The position numbers were made by a program, and so were the translations under genes. From Ornithodoros turicata (lineage: Eukaryota > Arthropoda > Arachnida > Ixodida > Argasidae): a stretch of DNA of 64,000 bases. The notes beneath the pieces are model-generated. The model did not search any database, was not told the origin of the DNA, and worked only from the letters and a program-made list of their open reading frames with translations. The first letter of the stretch is position 1; each line of letters begins with the position of its first letter. Of this stretch, positions 45,504-57,384 are shown piece by piece. The DNA lies in contig NC_088202.1 of the NCBI RefSeq assembly GCF_037126465.1, forward strand, positions 124,944,123-125,008,122, in the 5' to 3' direction.

Positions 45504-45510
45504 GAGCGTG
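45019..45510. mobile_element. MITE with CACTCT ends, copy A
   Basis: The left end CACTCTGAGAAGAAAAAAAG is mirrored by the right end 'ctctctctcttagagcgtg'. The interior ('aaaccgtcaaccgtgatat', 'agcacatatttacgtaga', 'gggactagaagctgcaatt') is shared with the copy at 60785-61167. A (CT) run sits at 45473-45501, just inside the right end, at the same relative place as in the other copy. So the microsatellite is part of the element. Non-coding. Confidence 0.75.
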
Positions 45511-46937
45511 AAACGTGGACATATTTGGACTGTGTTCCACCAGTAGTGCAATATATCGGATGTCAGTTAAGCAGACCCGGACCATCCTGTTATTCGGCGC
45601 CCGCATTCAGTGAAGCATTTCGCTATAGATGAGGAGGGGTCACACTGATGTGATGTCGTCGCATGATGATTGTTGGTGGTATAGGATCTCCTTGAGCTTT
45701 AGGTCTACGGGAACAAAACGAGGAAACAGAGAGGTGTACTGTGCACACACACAATCACATCACATCACAATCATAGTTGCCTCGGAAGAAGCATCTGTTA
45801 CGGATGCCCGCATATGGATATCCTGATCAACATATTCAGATACGAGAAATGGTGACTTAGGACTTACCCGTGGCCGTCCCTTCACTCCTGAAGTGTAGGC
45901 GACCTTGAGACAAGTGAAACACAAATGGATGCCGTACTGGCAGATGTGCTTCTGGGTACTCGTTTAGCCACTCTTCGTTTTCCATCCGATCAATCAGTAC
46001 CCCGGAGCTGCGAGGATCCCGCCTCTTCTTTTCGAATTAGCCAAGTGACAAAAGGAAACTGAGCGGCGGAAAAGTTGAATTTAATTCGTCACACGTGTTC
46101 CCCACATGATACCCCCTTTATGTCGTGAAAAGTTCCCAAAGTGTCCAGTTAAAAAGGCCGGACCTTCTAGTACTTACAGTGCAAATAGCCGAAGGCCAAA
46201 CTCGTTGAGTGACCTTACAGCTGCACCAACTTCAAGCCTACTGACCAGAGGAGCGTGCCTTTGGGCTTCGTAGATTAACGTGTTTTCTTTTGTATCATTT
46301 AAATACGATGTAATTGAAATTTTAAAGTTTAAATAGCTTTAAATTATTTTAATCTTCCAGAAATTAGTTGTTCAGCATTATCAGTTGTTTATGACGCCCA
46401 GAACGCATACTAACCCCCCTGTCCCTTCACTTCTTCCTGCTGTCCTCTCTCCATCTGTCCATGTCCGTGTACGCCGCTCATAGCCACAGTTGCTTCGCGG
46501 CGCTAACACGGAATGAAAAAAAAAGCTTATGTGCTGTAGTAGCAGCTGAAGCAATTAAGTGTAGAAGGACGAGCACAACACAGGCCTCAGAACGCCCAGT
46601 TGCATGCTTCAATTCAACAATGGCAATTGAAGATAATGTCATTATTGATAATGGCAGATAATGGTAATGGTTGATAATAGATTATAGTAATAATGATGAT
46701 AGTAATGGTTGATAATAATGGCATTATTCAGTACTTACGGGCACATGCCAATATTTGTTCGCAACAGTCGTGCAACATGTGAACTCTTACACCAGTTTCT
46801 TTCGATTACTGCTTGGGTTGGTTTGGTATAGGGAAAAATAAGACGAGGAACTGCTTAGGTAATCGCTACGCTGTCTGCTTCGTGTTTGTACAGTTGCATT
46901 GGCCTAGTAAAAGAAGAGTTGAATCTCGAATGTTGTT
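45511..46937. other. Unassigned stretch with a short dispersed repeat
   Basis: 'gacgagcacaacacaggcct' at 46566-46585 belongs to the repeat also seen at 28500-28625. A stretch rich in GATAATGG/GATAATA words lies at 46620-46725, a degenerate simple repeat. No gene. Confidence 0.4.
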
Positions 46938-47733
46938 GAAATAGAAATGACAAATTTTTTTTAAGCCTTTACAGAATTTTTATTAAAGCCATGAGAGCAG
47001 CATAGATGTCGTTTCTGCAGTTGAGTTCTACCGCCAAGCGGACATCCTCTCGAAGAAAGTGTGCAACTACAAGATGACTTATTACCTAAAATTTATTAAT
47101 GAACTTTTTAATTAGGGGATTTCGAGCGAAAGCGAGGTAGCAGATTGATAGACTATCCTAGTTACAAGCTATTTCACGTTAAAAAATTCCTGAAACCCGC
47201 ACGTGCGTTAAAATATCGTTCCCCGAATTTTAGTATGCAACTGAGCCGAAACCGAAACCGCGACGACCGGGAACGCAGGGAGTACAGCGCTCACTTCACG
47301 TCAGAGGGCCGCGTGATTTGAAGCGATGGAGATGATTGGAGTCTGTGTCGCTGGGCTGGCCAGATAAACCGCTTTCCGGCCCCGTCGGCGCGGTTGATGC
47401 GCTCCTCCTGCGTGCTTTTTCGGTTTCGGCTCATTTCCATACTGAAATTCAGGGCTGGATATTTCACGGCACGCGCGTTTTTCTTCATTTTTTAAAAGAT
47501 AGAATGGATTTTAACGAGGATGGTCTCCCGTTCTGTTATCTCGGTTCTGCCCGAAATCACCTAATTAACGAGTTAATTAATAAATTTCAGGCAATTAGTC
47601 ATCTTGTAATTAGATACTCTCTTCCAGAGGATGTCCGCCTGGCCGTAGAACCCAACTGCAAAAACGGCATCTATGCTGCTGTCATTGCTGTTTTCATGAA
47701 AATTATCTAAAGGCTTAAAAAAGAAACACCCTG
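46938..47733. mobile_element. Long-inverted-repeat element, copy 2
   Basis: The same order of blocks as the element at 15931-16727 is found here: 'gacatcctctcgaag', 'agatgacttattaccta', 'ggggatttcg', 'gagggccgcgtg', 'cggtttcggctcat', 'ttttaaaagatagaatgg', 'cgttctgttat', 'caattagtcatcttg', and the right end 'gaaacaccctg' at 47723-47733. The left end is eroded. The arms pair over at least 150 bp. The open frames within (up to 124 codons at 47336) read through non-coding foldback DNA and are not genes. Confidence 0.8.
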
Positions 47734-47803
47734 CATGCCTTCATTTTCGAAGAAAAGCACAAAACTGAGTCTCATCGTCGCGAACAGATGGCACGTATAG
47801 AAG

Positions 47804-48493
47804 CAGTGTTGTACGTAACGCAGTTATAGAAGTAACGCCATTACCGTAATCGAAACTTTTTTTCGGTATCGAAGCGAGTAGATCACTATACTTTTTAAAT
47901 CGGTATCCGAAAAGTATTTCCATAACAAATGTATGGTAATGAGATCAACGTATATCGTTCCCGATATACCGTCCCCACCCTTTTTTCATCGGTCATATTT
48001 CTTACTTTTATTCATTGTCACTGACCTGCCTAGTGCGGACCCGGACAGTAACAAAGACAGCTTTCCGAACGTTCTCCACGTCTTCAAACAAGTGAACACT
48101 ACAGTTCCCTCGTGGTTCAGCAGAACGTCCGTTCAATGTCTGTGGATCAGACACGCTTATACAGGAAAGCGCAATAAGATGACAGACAAAAACCTTGATG
48201 ACCAGGCTATGGCTAAGAGTCAACAAACGTGTCTAAGCTGTATGGTAAATGTTCTGCTTTTTTGTTGCAAAACTCTTCTCCCAGTTCGCTGTTATCCAAA
48301 TGGAATGTGCACGTAAGCGAGTTTTCGATGTTGATTTCATGCAACTTCTTTCATTCTGTTTTCAGCAAAACTATCGGGTAAAGCATCGCGTTACTTTTTC
48401 TTCGTTGTGGTAACCGTACTTCGTTACCTTAAAAGGAAGTATCAATATCGGTATCGCGATACCGTATTTCGGCAACGGGTACAACATGCACTG
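47804..48493. mobile_element. hAT-type non-autonomous element (690 bp)
   Basis: The left end is CAGTGTTGTACGTAACG; the right end, inverted, is CAGTGCATGTTGTACCCG, the same with a 4-base insertion. The flanks tatagaag (47796-47803) and catagaag (48494-48501) form an 8-bp duplication with one mismatch. Sub-terminal regions carry repeated CGGTATCG/CGATACCG words. The 127-codon plus-strand frame inside (47933-48316) has no BED finger or hATC-like motif, so it is probably chance or a scrap of a former transposase. Confidence 0.8.
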
Positions 48494-48501
48494 CATAGAA
48501 G

Positions 48502-50419
48502 ATTAAGCACAGAAGAAAAAGTAAGCACACATTTAGCATACTGTTGTAATATTGCCCAGCAGATACGTCTTCTCAGTTCCTGCAACATGTGACGTCGAAT
48601 CAATATGGCGCTGCCCATAGTTTGAACATGATAATTTAAACGCTTAAGTAAACTCACAACATTGTGAACTCATGCGAATTTCTAGTACGATCTGACATGC
48701 TCTTTCGGATGGATTACATGAATGTAAATAATTTTGTACGCTATACCGTCCGTATACCGTATGGGAATCCTGTCTGCTAACGGTGGTTTCTGCATTTGTA
48801 TCCGTCCGAACAGCCAAAATAGAAAATAATAATCAATTATTGCGTCACAGATTTGTCCACTGAGGAACTGTAAGAACAGTCAAGATTCACTATAAGGTAA
48901 ACGCTCTGCTTTGCGTTTGAAAATCGCGGATGTACCGTTGTCATTCAGTCATTGCACATTACTCTCCCCGTTTGTCGGTGATTTTTTTTAATTCTTTACT
49001 TGTGGAATAGCAAGCCGACACACCGTTTGGCTGACTTTTCCTTCTCTTCTTCCCCCTTTTGCTTTAGCCTTCTAATAAATATACCGCCCCTTCACCTCCA
49101 GTCATTGGGTATACCGGAGCACACAACTTACCGTGCACATTCTTCTGCATATTCGAGAAGAAGGCATCCGTACCCTGCAAAGCGCAACCACAAGGAGGCC
49201 AACCACTGCATAATGTCCCTTACCTGTTGAGACGAGTACAGCTGATGGAATGTTGCATGAGGATGCCTCCGGGAATCCGATTCCTACTTGTATGGTGTGC
49301 GTTACCAACGTGTTCTTGTCGAGCATTTCGTTGAACCGCGCCCCGTATTAGAAGAATAGGACGTCCCGTGCGAGCGCCTCCATGAACGATTTTACAAGGC
49401 TGCTTATTTGTAACACACTTTGACACATATAGCGCATACACGACAGACACGAAACGCGGTGAAGAATTTTGTGACGGCATAGGTATAGCATAAGATACAC
49501 GTTTAGAATCCAGCTATATATGCCTCCCATGCTACATTACTTGCACTTCCGAATTTGTAACCCTCGCTTGAGAAGTCAGAGGGGTGGCTTAATTAAAGGA
49601 CCATCAGGAGTGTTCCTCCCATTCAGCATATATGTAAAAGCCATTCATTTCCCTCCGACTGAGGGCCATCGATTCTTCAGGTTCAAGAACCGTCACGCGT
49701 CTCTTGGAGAGTCGCAGGGTGCATAGAAGCTATCGACTCGATTCTCGGCCCGCTCGCATTCTTGAACTGCAATTAGTGACTCGCAGGAGACAACGTCTAC
49801 ACGAGTCCCTTTTCCACAGCTCGCTGAACGTGCGATTTCTCCGGAGGAGATGCGCCTTTCCGTACTCTAAATCATTCGGAACGCAACGCCGTTCCATCAA
49901 AAAAAAATCGCTCAAGTTGTACAGACAGTGTGCCTATATAGGAAAGACACAGAGAGCAATGGCTTCTCTACCCTGTAAATGCAGGTCCAAACACTCAGAC
50001 TTTCTCGAAGTTCCTAGCGATTATCATGGTTGAGTTTATTCGCAGATTTTGCGTTTCAGCGTTACTGAACTATACCGATCTCAAGCGCGTCTGCAAAGTT
50101 CTGTGTGTGTGTTACCTGTGGGAAACAGTCCAACCATCACCATCACACTGAAGTTGTTGATGTTGTTCGTTTCATTGAGAAAAAAGAAACGTGTATATAC
50201 ATTCTGCATAGACCAACTGTGAGTTGAGTTGATAAGAAAAGCAAAAATGGAAAAAAGTGGACCAACTGTGATAAAATGAGGACAGGTCCATGCGGTGTCA
50301 TAGTGTATGACGCGTAGAATCATATAACAAACCCCATTGGCAGGGATCAACGCGCTTCTGTGCATATTTTTATTATAGTGTTAAGTATTCATTATGCGTT
50401 TTTTGTTTCTCTACAAATT
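48502..50419. other. Unassigned stretch
   Basis: No repeat or gene recognised. Frames are at most 109 codons (49704-50033 plus), without motifs. Confidence 0.45.
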
Positions 50420-50427
50420 ATTGACAC

Positions 50428-50898
50428 CAGGGTTGCGGAATGGGGTATCCCATTCCGTTCAAATTCCATTCCGAGGAATGGAGATTTGCGATAATCGCAT
50501 TCCTTTCAATTCCACGGAATGAAAAGGTATGGTCAGTTCCCACTCCTGGAATGGCTTTGCAACCCAGTTCCATACCGTTAATTCCCTCCATAAAAGAAAA
50601 GGACCGGTAACCATACTGGCAAGTCCAGCAGCGCTAGAGGAGATTGACATTACCAATCACGGAAAAAGCACAAAGACAAGGTTATTTCACTCTTGACCGT
50701 GTGCAGGTGCGGTGCAAAGGGTGCGAGGGCAGAAACCAGCACGTTGAAACCAAAACTGCCACCGGGGCACCAAAGACCATTCCATTCCCATTCCTAGGAC
50801 AGTTTCCGCCATTCCATTCCAATTCCATTCCGGGCTCTGCTAAATCTGGAATGATTCCGCAATCATTCCAACTACGGAGTGGGAACTCCGCAACCCTG
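50428..50898. mobile_element. hAT-type MITE (471 bp), perfect target duplication
   Basis: The element begins CAGGGTTGCGGAATGG and ends CTCCGCAACCCTG, giving a 12-bp terminal inverted repeat. Both sides carry the exact 8-bp duplication attgacac (50420-50427, 50899-50906). The interior is packed with GGAATGG/CCATTCC words in both orientations, probably sub-terminal transposase-binding repeats. No transposase frame. Confidence 0.92.
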
Positions 50899-50906
50899 AT
50901 TGACAC

Positions 50907-52319
50907 CTCATAGCAGTGCAATGATGTATTTCGTTTGTGAGGGTCATATTAATACGGGAGACGTGAAAGTATAATCAGCCTGTAATTGCTGTTCTCCCCA
51001 GACATCAAAGTCGATGTGCTCCCCATCTGTCGTGCACTGACTATGCTCTGTTGTGTAGCTCCTTAATGTTAATTAAGACAATGCATCCGTCGGTGATGAA
51101 GCGAGACGTTCGCATCGGCGACTTTGCGCCATATTCTATGTTTTACGCTACTGCGAACACTGTAAGAAAAGTTCCGTAATTCCACCGTACAAGTAATTGC
51201 TAACTCTGTTGCCGGCGTATGCGCCGCAACCTATATGCAGCACAAAATCCGCTTGGTGTGCACGTTGCACAGTTACGGACTGGACGTTCGCAGATTATAT
51301 CCCTTTAATGTAAGTGGCTCTGTTTTCGCTTATGGGAGCTGTGCAGTGTGCACTGGAAACGATTTTTTTTTTCAATAACAACTTTACGGCACATATGGCA
51401 GCAACACAGTTAGGAGTCACTTTTGTGTAAAACTTACGGATTGTTTTTTACAGCGTATGAGCCACGTTTTCGGTTTCAGAATCACAAACTTGCACCTGCT
51501 TGACTAAACAGACTGAAGAAATAAGCATTTGATAATATTTTACCTCAAATTTTAGCAAAAAATACGTCTTTTAGCAATGTAATATGTAGGCCAAATTAAT
51601 ATCTTTTAATCGGGCCCTTCACCTTTCTCTCTGTCTTCCCCCGCCCCTACTTTTTCTATACTAGTCTATCTATGATGACCGTCCGTCAGTCTCATAGTGG
51701 ACATGCACGGGCCGATGTTTCCGTACCCGACCCGGACCTTCCTGTTGTTGTGCGGCCCGGCCCCGCCTGGTGGCCCAGTGAGTAGAGCCAGGCCAAGCCC
51801 GGACGTGGTTCAGCGAATAGAGCCAGGCCTCGCATTTACAGCTGTGGGTTACCCCTTTCTAGCGCTTATCAAACACATTTATAAGACAAATGGCGGTTTA
51901 ATACAGGAATAGCACGTTATCGTTACACGACAAGTTTTTCGTGTGAAGGTATATAGAGGATGTTGTAGACAGACTCCTTCTTCCAATCCGTAGATGTGAG
52001 GATTCAGGAGCAACGTGAAGTGGATTTTCGAAGTTTCTAGCAGGATGAATCATGGGCATAATGGAGTGTCCTTTGCTGGGTTTTGCAAATATAGGCACAG
52101 GAATGACGCAAGCATCGTGATCAGATGAACTAACAGTCCTGCATTCTGTGGAATTAGCTGCATGACCCTGCCAAGCCAGGCTCTCGAAAGCATATTTGTC
52201 GACCCGGGCCTCCGACCCGGGCGCGGGCGCTTGCAGGGCTCCTCTACACAGTCACGGTATGCGGTGCTCATGTGTAACCTTCACGTTCAAATAAGGCGTA
52301 TAAAGGGTGCATAGTTCAT
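50907..52319. other. Unassigned stretch with GC-rich inverted blocks
   Basis: GC-rich blocks rich in CCCGACCCGG/CCGGGTCGG words lie at 51705-51830 and 52198-52235, about 400 bp apart, and may be the two ends of another DNA element. Clean ends or a target duplication could not be found. Confidence 0.35.
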
Positions 52320-52470
52320 GAACACTTTTTTTTTTCAGTGCTTGATAGTACACCCTTAATTATCCATTCCAATGTAATTGGGGTGTACTTTGCTTTAACA
52401 TCGTTACTGACACCCTTTTAACACAATTTTAACACACTTTTGGAGTAAAACAAAGTGTTTATATGCAAAA
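52320..52470. repeat. TACACC-rich MITE-like remnant
   Basis: Repeated ACACCCTTA/ACACCCTTTT/GGGGTGTAC words, as in the elements at 21539 and 30236. The ends were not found. Confidence 0.4.
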
Positions 52471-52820
52471 AGCACCACTTTATAGGGCTAAACAAGTGTA
52501 AAAGCGTTTACTGTGTGGCAGGCACTTTCAGGTACATGCGTGAGCGGCTTTTTACTTGTCTTTCTTTTTTTTTGTGTGTGGAAATGATAAATATATGTAC
52601 CTATACTTACACGCACGATTTGCATGTGTCCAATATAGCGGGAATCGTTGAGTTGTTGTCATTAAGGATGTACTCATCGCATAGTCACCAGACACAATGT
52701 TTTTCGATTGAGCTCTTATACCTCGCTAAAGATGCATGGGAAGACAACTCCGAAACACAGTATATGAGTAAGTGAAACACAGGATGACATCTGAGGCTGC
52801 GCACCCCTGCTGACACCACA
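52471..52820. other. Unassigned stretch
   Basis: Nothing recognised. Confidence 0.4.
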
Positions 52821-53280
52821 TCGTTTATTAGTGATCGTCCAGCAGAAGATGGAAGCCAGAGGATCCAAACTCGATTCGGTTGGCGGCGCCGCCGCACATG
52901 GTGGGTTGACGAAGGGGGACGGCGACTGTATTCCGCCTAATGCATTGAACGAATCCAGGGTTGGGAACTCGGGGACGCACGGGAGGGAGTCTCGCCTTGA
53001 TAGGATTAACGCCCGCGCTCGTGACACAGTGGCTTTCTACCAGAACGAATCGCCGAAACAGCCGAGACAGTGCGTGGCTGCGCGCTTGTAATTCGGCGGT
53101 GGCGACATCGGTCTTCTCCTCAAGAAGTGACGCCTCGAAGATCACGAGAAGGAAAGGTTAAATTAATTAAAGAAAAGTGGTCGCGCTATGTGGGCATGGA
53201 TTGGACAGTTAGCCAATCGGGCTCCTCTCCTTCGAATACTGGCTATGCTCGCGTGTGTCCGCACCAGGAGTAAATTAGGA
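52821..53280 (-). other. Possible LTR or gene 3' end (minus strand)
   Basis: On the minus strand a 105-codon frame (52828-53145) is followed right away by AATAAA (52824-52829 on the plus strand as TTTATT). The region is GC-rich compared with its surroundings. A frame ending just ahead of a poly(A) signal fits a last exon or the end of an LTR retroelement. I do not recognise the peptide, and no second LTR copy is in the window. Confidence 0.3.
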
Positions 53281-56200
53281 AGCAGCCGAGTGTCTATTCA
53301 TTAGGCAGACTGTAATTTGCTTTCCCATTTTGTAAGTCACCAAGTCGTGAGAGGCTGTTGAAATTGGAACAACCGTGGGTTCATATAAAGCCCAATCTTT
53401 ATTTTTCTATTATCTTTCGTTTTTTTTTTTTTTTCAGCATTAAACATATGCCCCCCCCCCCATCTTCTGCGTCGGTATACAGACTGGTGAGATACGATTC
53501 TTTACGAACGGAAGACTTGCCAACAAACATGTATGTTTCCGAGCTCTTTGCGTACCTCTCTTCTCGTCTCGTGTGTGCGCTTCTCTGCTCGTCAAATTAT
53601 AAGCGCACCCTGAGTTGTCATATATCACTGTTTTCCGTTTGTCTGTGATAACCGCCTGAATATGACAACAGTATTCACACTATACGATATTTCTGAGGTG
53701 CACCGTATGGACAGTCCAGACAGGTCTGACACAGTGTGTACGGCTTGAGTGTTAGTTTTACGTAAGCGATCCATACGTGTATATCTACTCCAGATTACTG
53801 CACCTAATTACTGCACCGCTTAATAATAAGATTAAAATATTAGGAGGGAATCAACACTATTTCTCTTACACTATACAGTGTGCAAATTGGAACCTAAGCC
53901 AGCATGTCGCTTTGGAAGCAATCATGTTCTTACACAACTTTCGAGCACATCCTAATGTGAACCAGCATGTTCATCGTCTGGAAGCCTTTCTCCTGCTGTT
54001 CAAGATGTCGCCCTTTCCAAACCAAATGCTTATTCAGCACTGCATATCTGTTGTGCACACAACTCATCATGTCGCTATCGTGGCACTGTTGCAATGAGAA
54101 ATGACCGAACGTGAGAAATTGCCACTTGAACTGCCTTCTATGAACTCTGAAGAGGTGTTGCGGGCATAGAAGAAAGTAAACTCTCGTATCCACCTGAATT
54201 CCCCTTCTTCAACCCCGTAGTGCACCCACACGACCGGTGTCGCCAATTACATGTCCAAACTGGGAACCCCGTCATAAATCTCTCAACCCCGTTAGTGAGC
54301 ACAGACAAGATCAATAGTCTATGCCATAAATCCTTCAAGCAGAGATGGTATATACCAAGTGCCATATCCGCAACCAGAAGGGTCTCTCGTGGACGGTGGT
54401 CCCTTGAGGTCTGACTTTTCCACGGACAGAAAGGCGAGTCGGGATGGCTATAGACCTAGGAAGAGAAAACCCTTTGCGCGGCCCTTCGGAAATAATGGCA
54501 GAGGATGGCAGGGACCGGTTTAGTAAACCAGCATGACACATGGACACAGTGTGGGTTCGAAAACGACAAATGTGCGTGAATTCTTTTATTAACGAGCACC
54601 ATACGTTTAGAATGGGCAGCTGTGGACGTCGTTTGGGCACGCCGCTGCACCCAACTTGTGGTTTGGAGAAACCTGTGCTTAGAGGCATGTTTGTTTGGCT
54701 CACATGAGACAGACCGTTGCTAGAGGCTAGTCGTAACGTGCTCTCGGATGCTACGAAGAGAAGATGCGGGATTACTTTGGCAATTTGGTGTGGCCGAGCG
54801 GTACCTGTGATGTCTCAGTGTGGCATTCCTCTGTGCAAGATTGTCACGTGCCATAGGGAATTCGGTGCTTCGTTTTCTTTGCCGTAAGTGTGTCGTTCGT
54901 AGTCGTCCGTAGTGTGTAACACAAAAACAACTTTGTTCAAATTATGATGAGTGGAGAGTTTCATGGTCGGGGGCGATACCCTGTATACCACATTACTGGC
55001 GGTCATGTGGTGACCGTAGTGTGTAGTCAGTGGAGATAGAGTAGCAATTGTGTTCTGTCAGGTACTGCCGCGATGTTTTCCACATGGTACGAAGTGTCTG
55101 TTGGTGTAGACGGGTGTGCGTGTTTTTCAGTGCGTTGACTGATACGTTCCCAACAACAACAACAACAACAAATAATTTAATACGTTCCCATGCACGGTTC
55201 CAGTAGTCATAAACGCGTTAGGCTTTATTAGGGGTGGGGTTCCGACATTTCGGTGTCTCCGTTTGGCAAAACTCGGGAGGTGTTGACGGGAGATGTAATT
55301 TTCTGAAAATGTTTCTCCGGAGGTTCCATTCTTTAAATCCTCCAAAAACATCAAATTTTCCAAAAGTCAAACTAAATTTGTGCCAAATGAAAACTCTGAA
55401 AAATCGGAATCCTAACTGTGGCTCACTTGAACAAAATTGTTGGACGGATAAAGTCTTCTCAGACTTGCTCACTTTCTGTATTTTTATCGTTAAGGGCTCT
55501 GGAAGTTTGCTACAGCATCTGCAGATTGGAATCTCCGAGTAAACGGACATTTTAGTTACTTGAAACCGTTCCTTATACGAATCAGTTCAGAGCAGCATGA
55601 GACATTGCCGTAGCATCCAAAAGCTATATCGCAGAAAATTTCGATGGCAAGTGCCGGGAGCCCCATCCTGTTTCGAATAACCTGACACGCATCCAAAATG
55701 TCTCGAAATATACGTCACCCAAACTGGTAAAACCATTGTAGAGCCAGCGCGGAACAAGCCCCGCACAATCACCACGCGTCATTTCTTCCAATGCACCCCA
55801 CCATTCTTATATCCGAGTCGCAGCTAGCAGCACCCTCAGCTTGGCCGCTCGCGAACTCTAATACTGCTCGTTCCTTTTTCCATATCATTGATTTTCGATC
55901 TCAAGGCGGTTGGTTCAGCACCAATCTTTATCTGCTCCAATGTCTCTCCGTGGTGTTCCCCCTCGGTCCTGCTGGCAAACACACTCCTCGGGCGTCTTCC
56001 CTATCACTCTCTCCCAAAACGGTAACAAATTGTTGAAATCGTCCTCGCATCTTGCTCCTCTTTTCCTCTCCGGGCGTTAAAATGTAGTTAACTGTAGGCC
56101 TGCACTCTTTGTCATTCTTGCGCAACTCCCCACCCTTCACGTCCTGTTCGGAACATCAATCATGTCTTCGCAGGCGCAGACGACACAAGTCAGTACCGCT

Positions 56201-57162
56201 GCCGCGTTCTGCTCGCGCGCTGCTTCCGATCCGCTTTCCATTCTTCATATTACTCACATTCAGCCCAATGATCAGCAGCCACAGCCACCGGCGTTTTCCT
56301 TTTCTTTTCCGCGTCGTTGGAGCTCCAAGTACGGTCTTCTGTCGTCGTCCCTTCTGGAATGTTCTGCCGCTATAGTCCTTTGTCGGCTCAGCAATGCACA
56401 CCCTTTCTCCTGGCGAGTGATTAATCGATTCGCTTTTGATTAATTTTAATGTCGCATTAAAGCTGTATCGCTTTACATTCGGGACGACCTGCGTTCTTGA
56501 ATTAGCGTTTTCTCACTAGGCTCATACGTGCGTACACGTCCTCGCGGTCGCCTCAAGGAAAAATGGGAAATCCGTCGTCGTTAAGAACGGACGAAACAAT
56601 CACCGCTACAATCGGCGGATGACGAATGGTTAGGGGATCAGATTTGAAAAATAACGTTTTTTTCTTGGTAGAAGAAAAGATATTGAGACCGAACTGCACG
56701 ATTCAATCACCGATATTGTAGCATAACACCTCTCATCTACCTGTCTTGTTATATATTTTAGAGCACGCAATTCTCATTCTTCAGAAAGCGAGTCGACTTG
56801 AATGCTACTTCGTGAAACATTGTGATCTCGATTATTGAACGGCGGACGGAGAGACCTTCAGCTGAGGTTATCAACGCTGCATTTCGACAGAGCAGGAGCA
56901 AATCAACCTAATATTTCGCTTAAACCTTAAGTATAGGTGTTCCGCTTCTTTTAGCTGTCGCTGCAACTGACACCTTAGAGGTGCATGCTATGCAAGTATG
57001 ACACTGCGCATGAGAAGAGAAAAAGGCTGGTGGTGGTGGGTGTGAAAGGGCTGCTGGGAAAAGGCTGAAGAATGCACGTGACAAAGCGTCTGTCCATTCA
57101 GAAAGCAGCAATAAGGAGGCATTCGAAGCCGGGCCTCAAAACTATGGTGAAAAAGACGCTAA
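53281..57162. other. Unassigned stretch with simple repeats
   Basis: C11 at 53451-53461 and (CAA)n at 55151-55171. At 55228-55420 the words 'taggggtggggttccgaca' and, inverted, 'cagttaggattccga' resemble a pair of hAT ends without a good duplication. Frames reach 122 codons (54335-54703 minus) without motifs. No gene is supported. Confidence 0.45.
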
Positions 57163-57384
57163 TGGTGGTGGTGCTCATGGAAGAGCTCGCCTTTGCCGGC
57201 CTCACAGAGGTGCGGGCAACGCCACGACTAACGCTCTGGGGTAATGTGCGTCCTGGGCCGACCTCTAAGGAAACTGTGCCACTGTATGTCTGACAGCGTC
57301 TGAGGAAAACCCAGGAAAACCCCCAGACAGAACGGTCGGTCCCGGGAACCAAACCCAGGTGCCTCCCAGTCTCAACGTGACATG
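57163..57384 (-). mobile_element. tRNA-derived SINE, head truncated
   Basis: 'gagctcgcctttgccggcct', 'gtgcgggcaacgccacgac', 'gtgcgtcctgggccgacct' and 'ccaggtgcctcccagtct' follow the same order as the SINE at 9829-10077. The minus-strand B box is decayed (GTTTGGTTCCCGG) and the A-box part is missing after 'gacatg' at 57384. Confidence 0.8.

Noticed and set aside
47336..47710. 124-codon plus frame
   Set aside because: Lies inside the foldback element copy 46938-47733; the corresponding frame is not kept in the other copy at 15931-16727.
47933..48316. hAT transposase fragment in the 690-bp element
   Set aside because: No BED finger or dimerisation-domain motif is visible in the 127-codon frame.
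55228..55420. hAT-like element from similar words at both ends
   Set aside because: The proposed ends match only weakly and the flanks agree at about five of eight bases.
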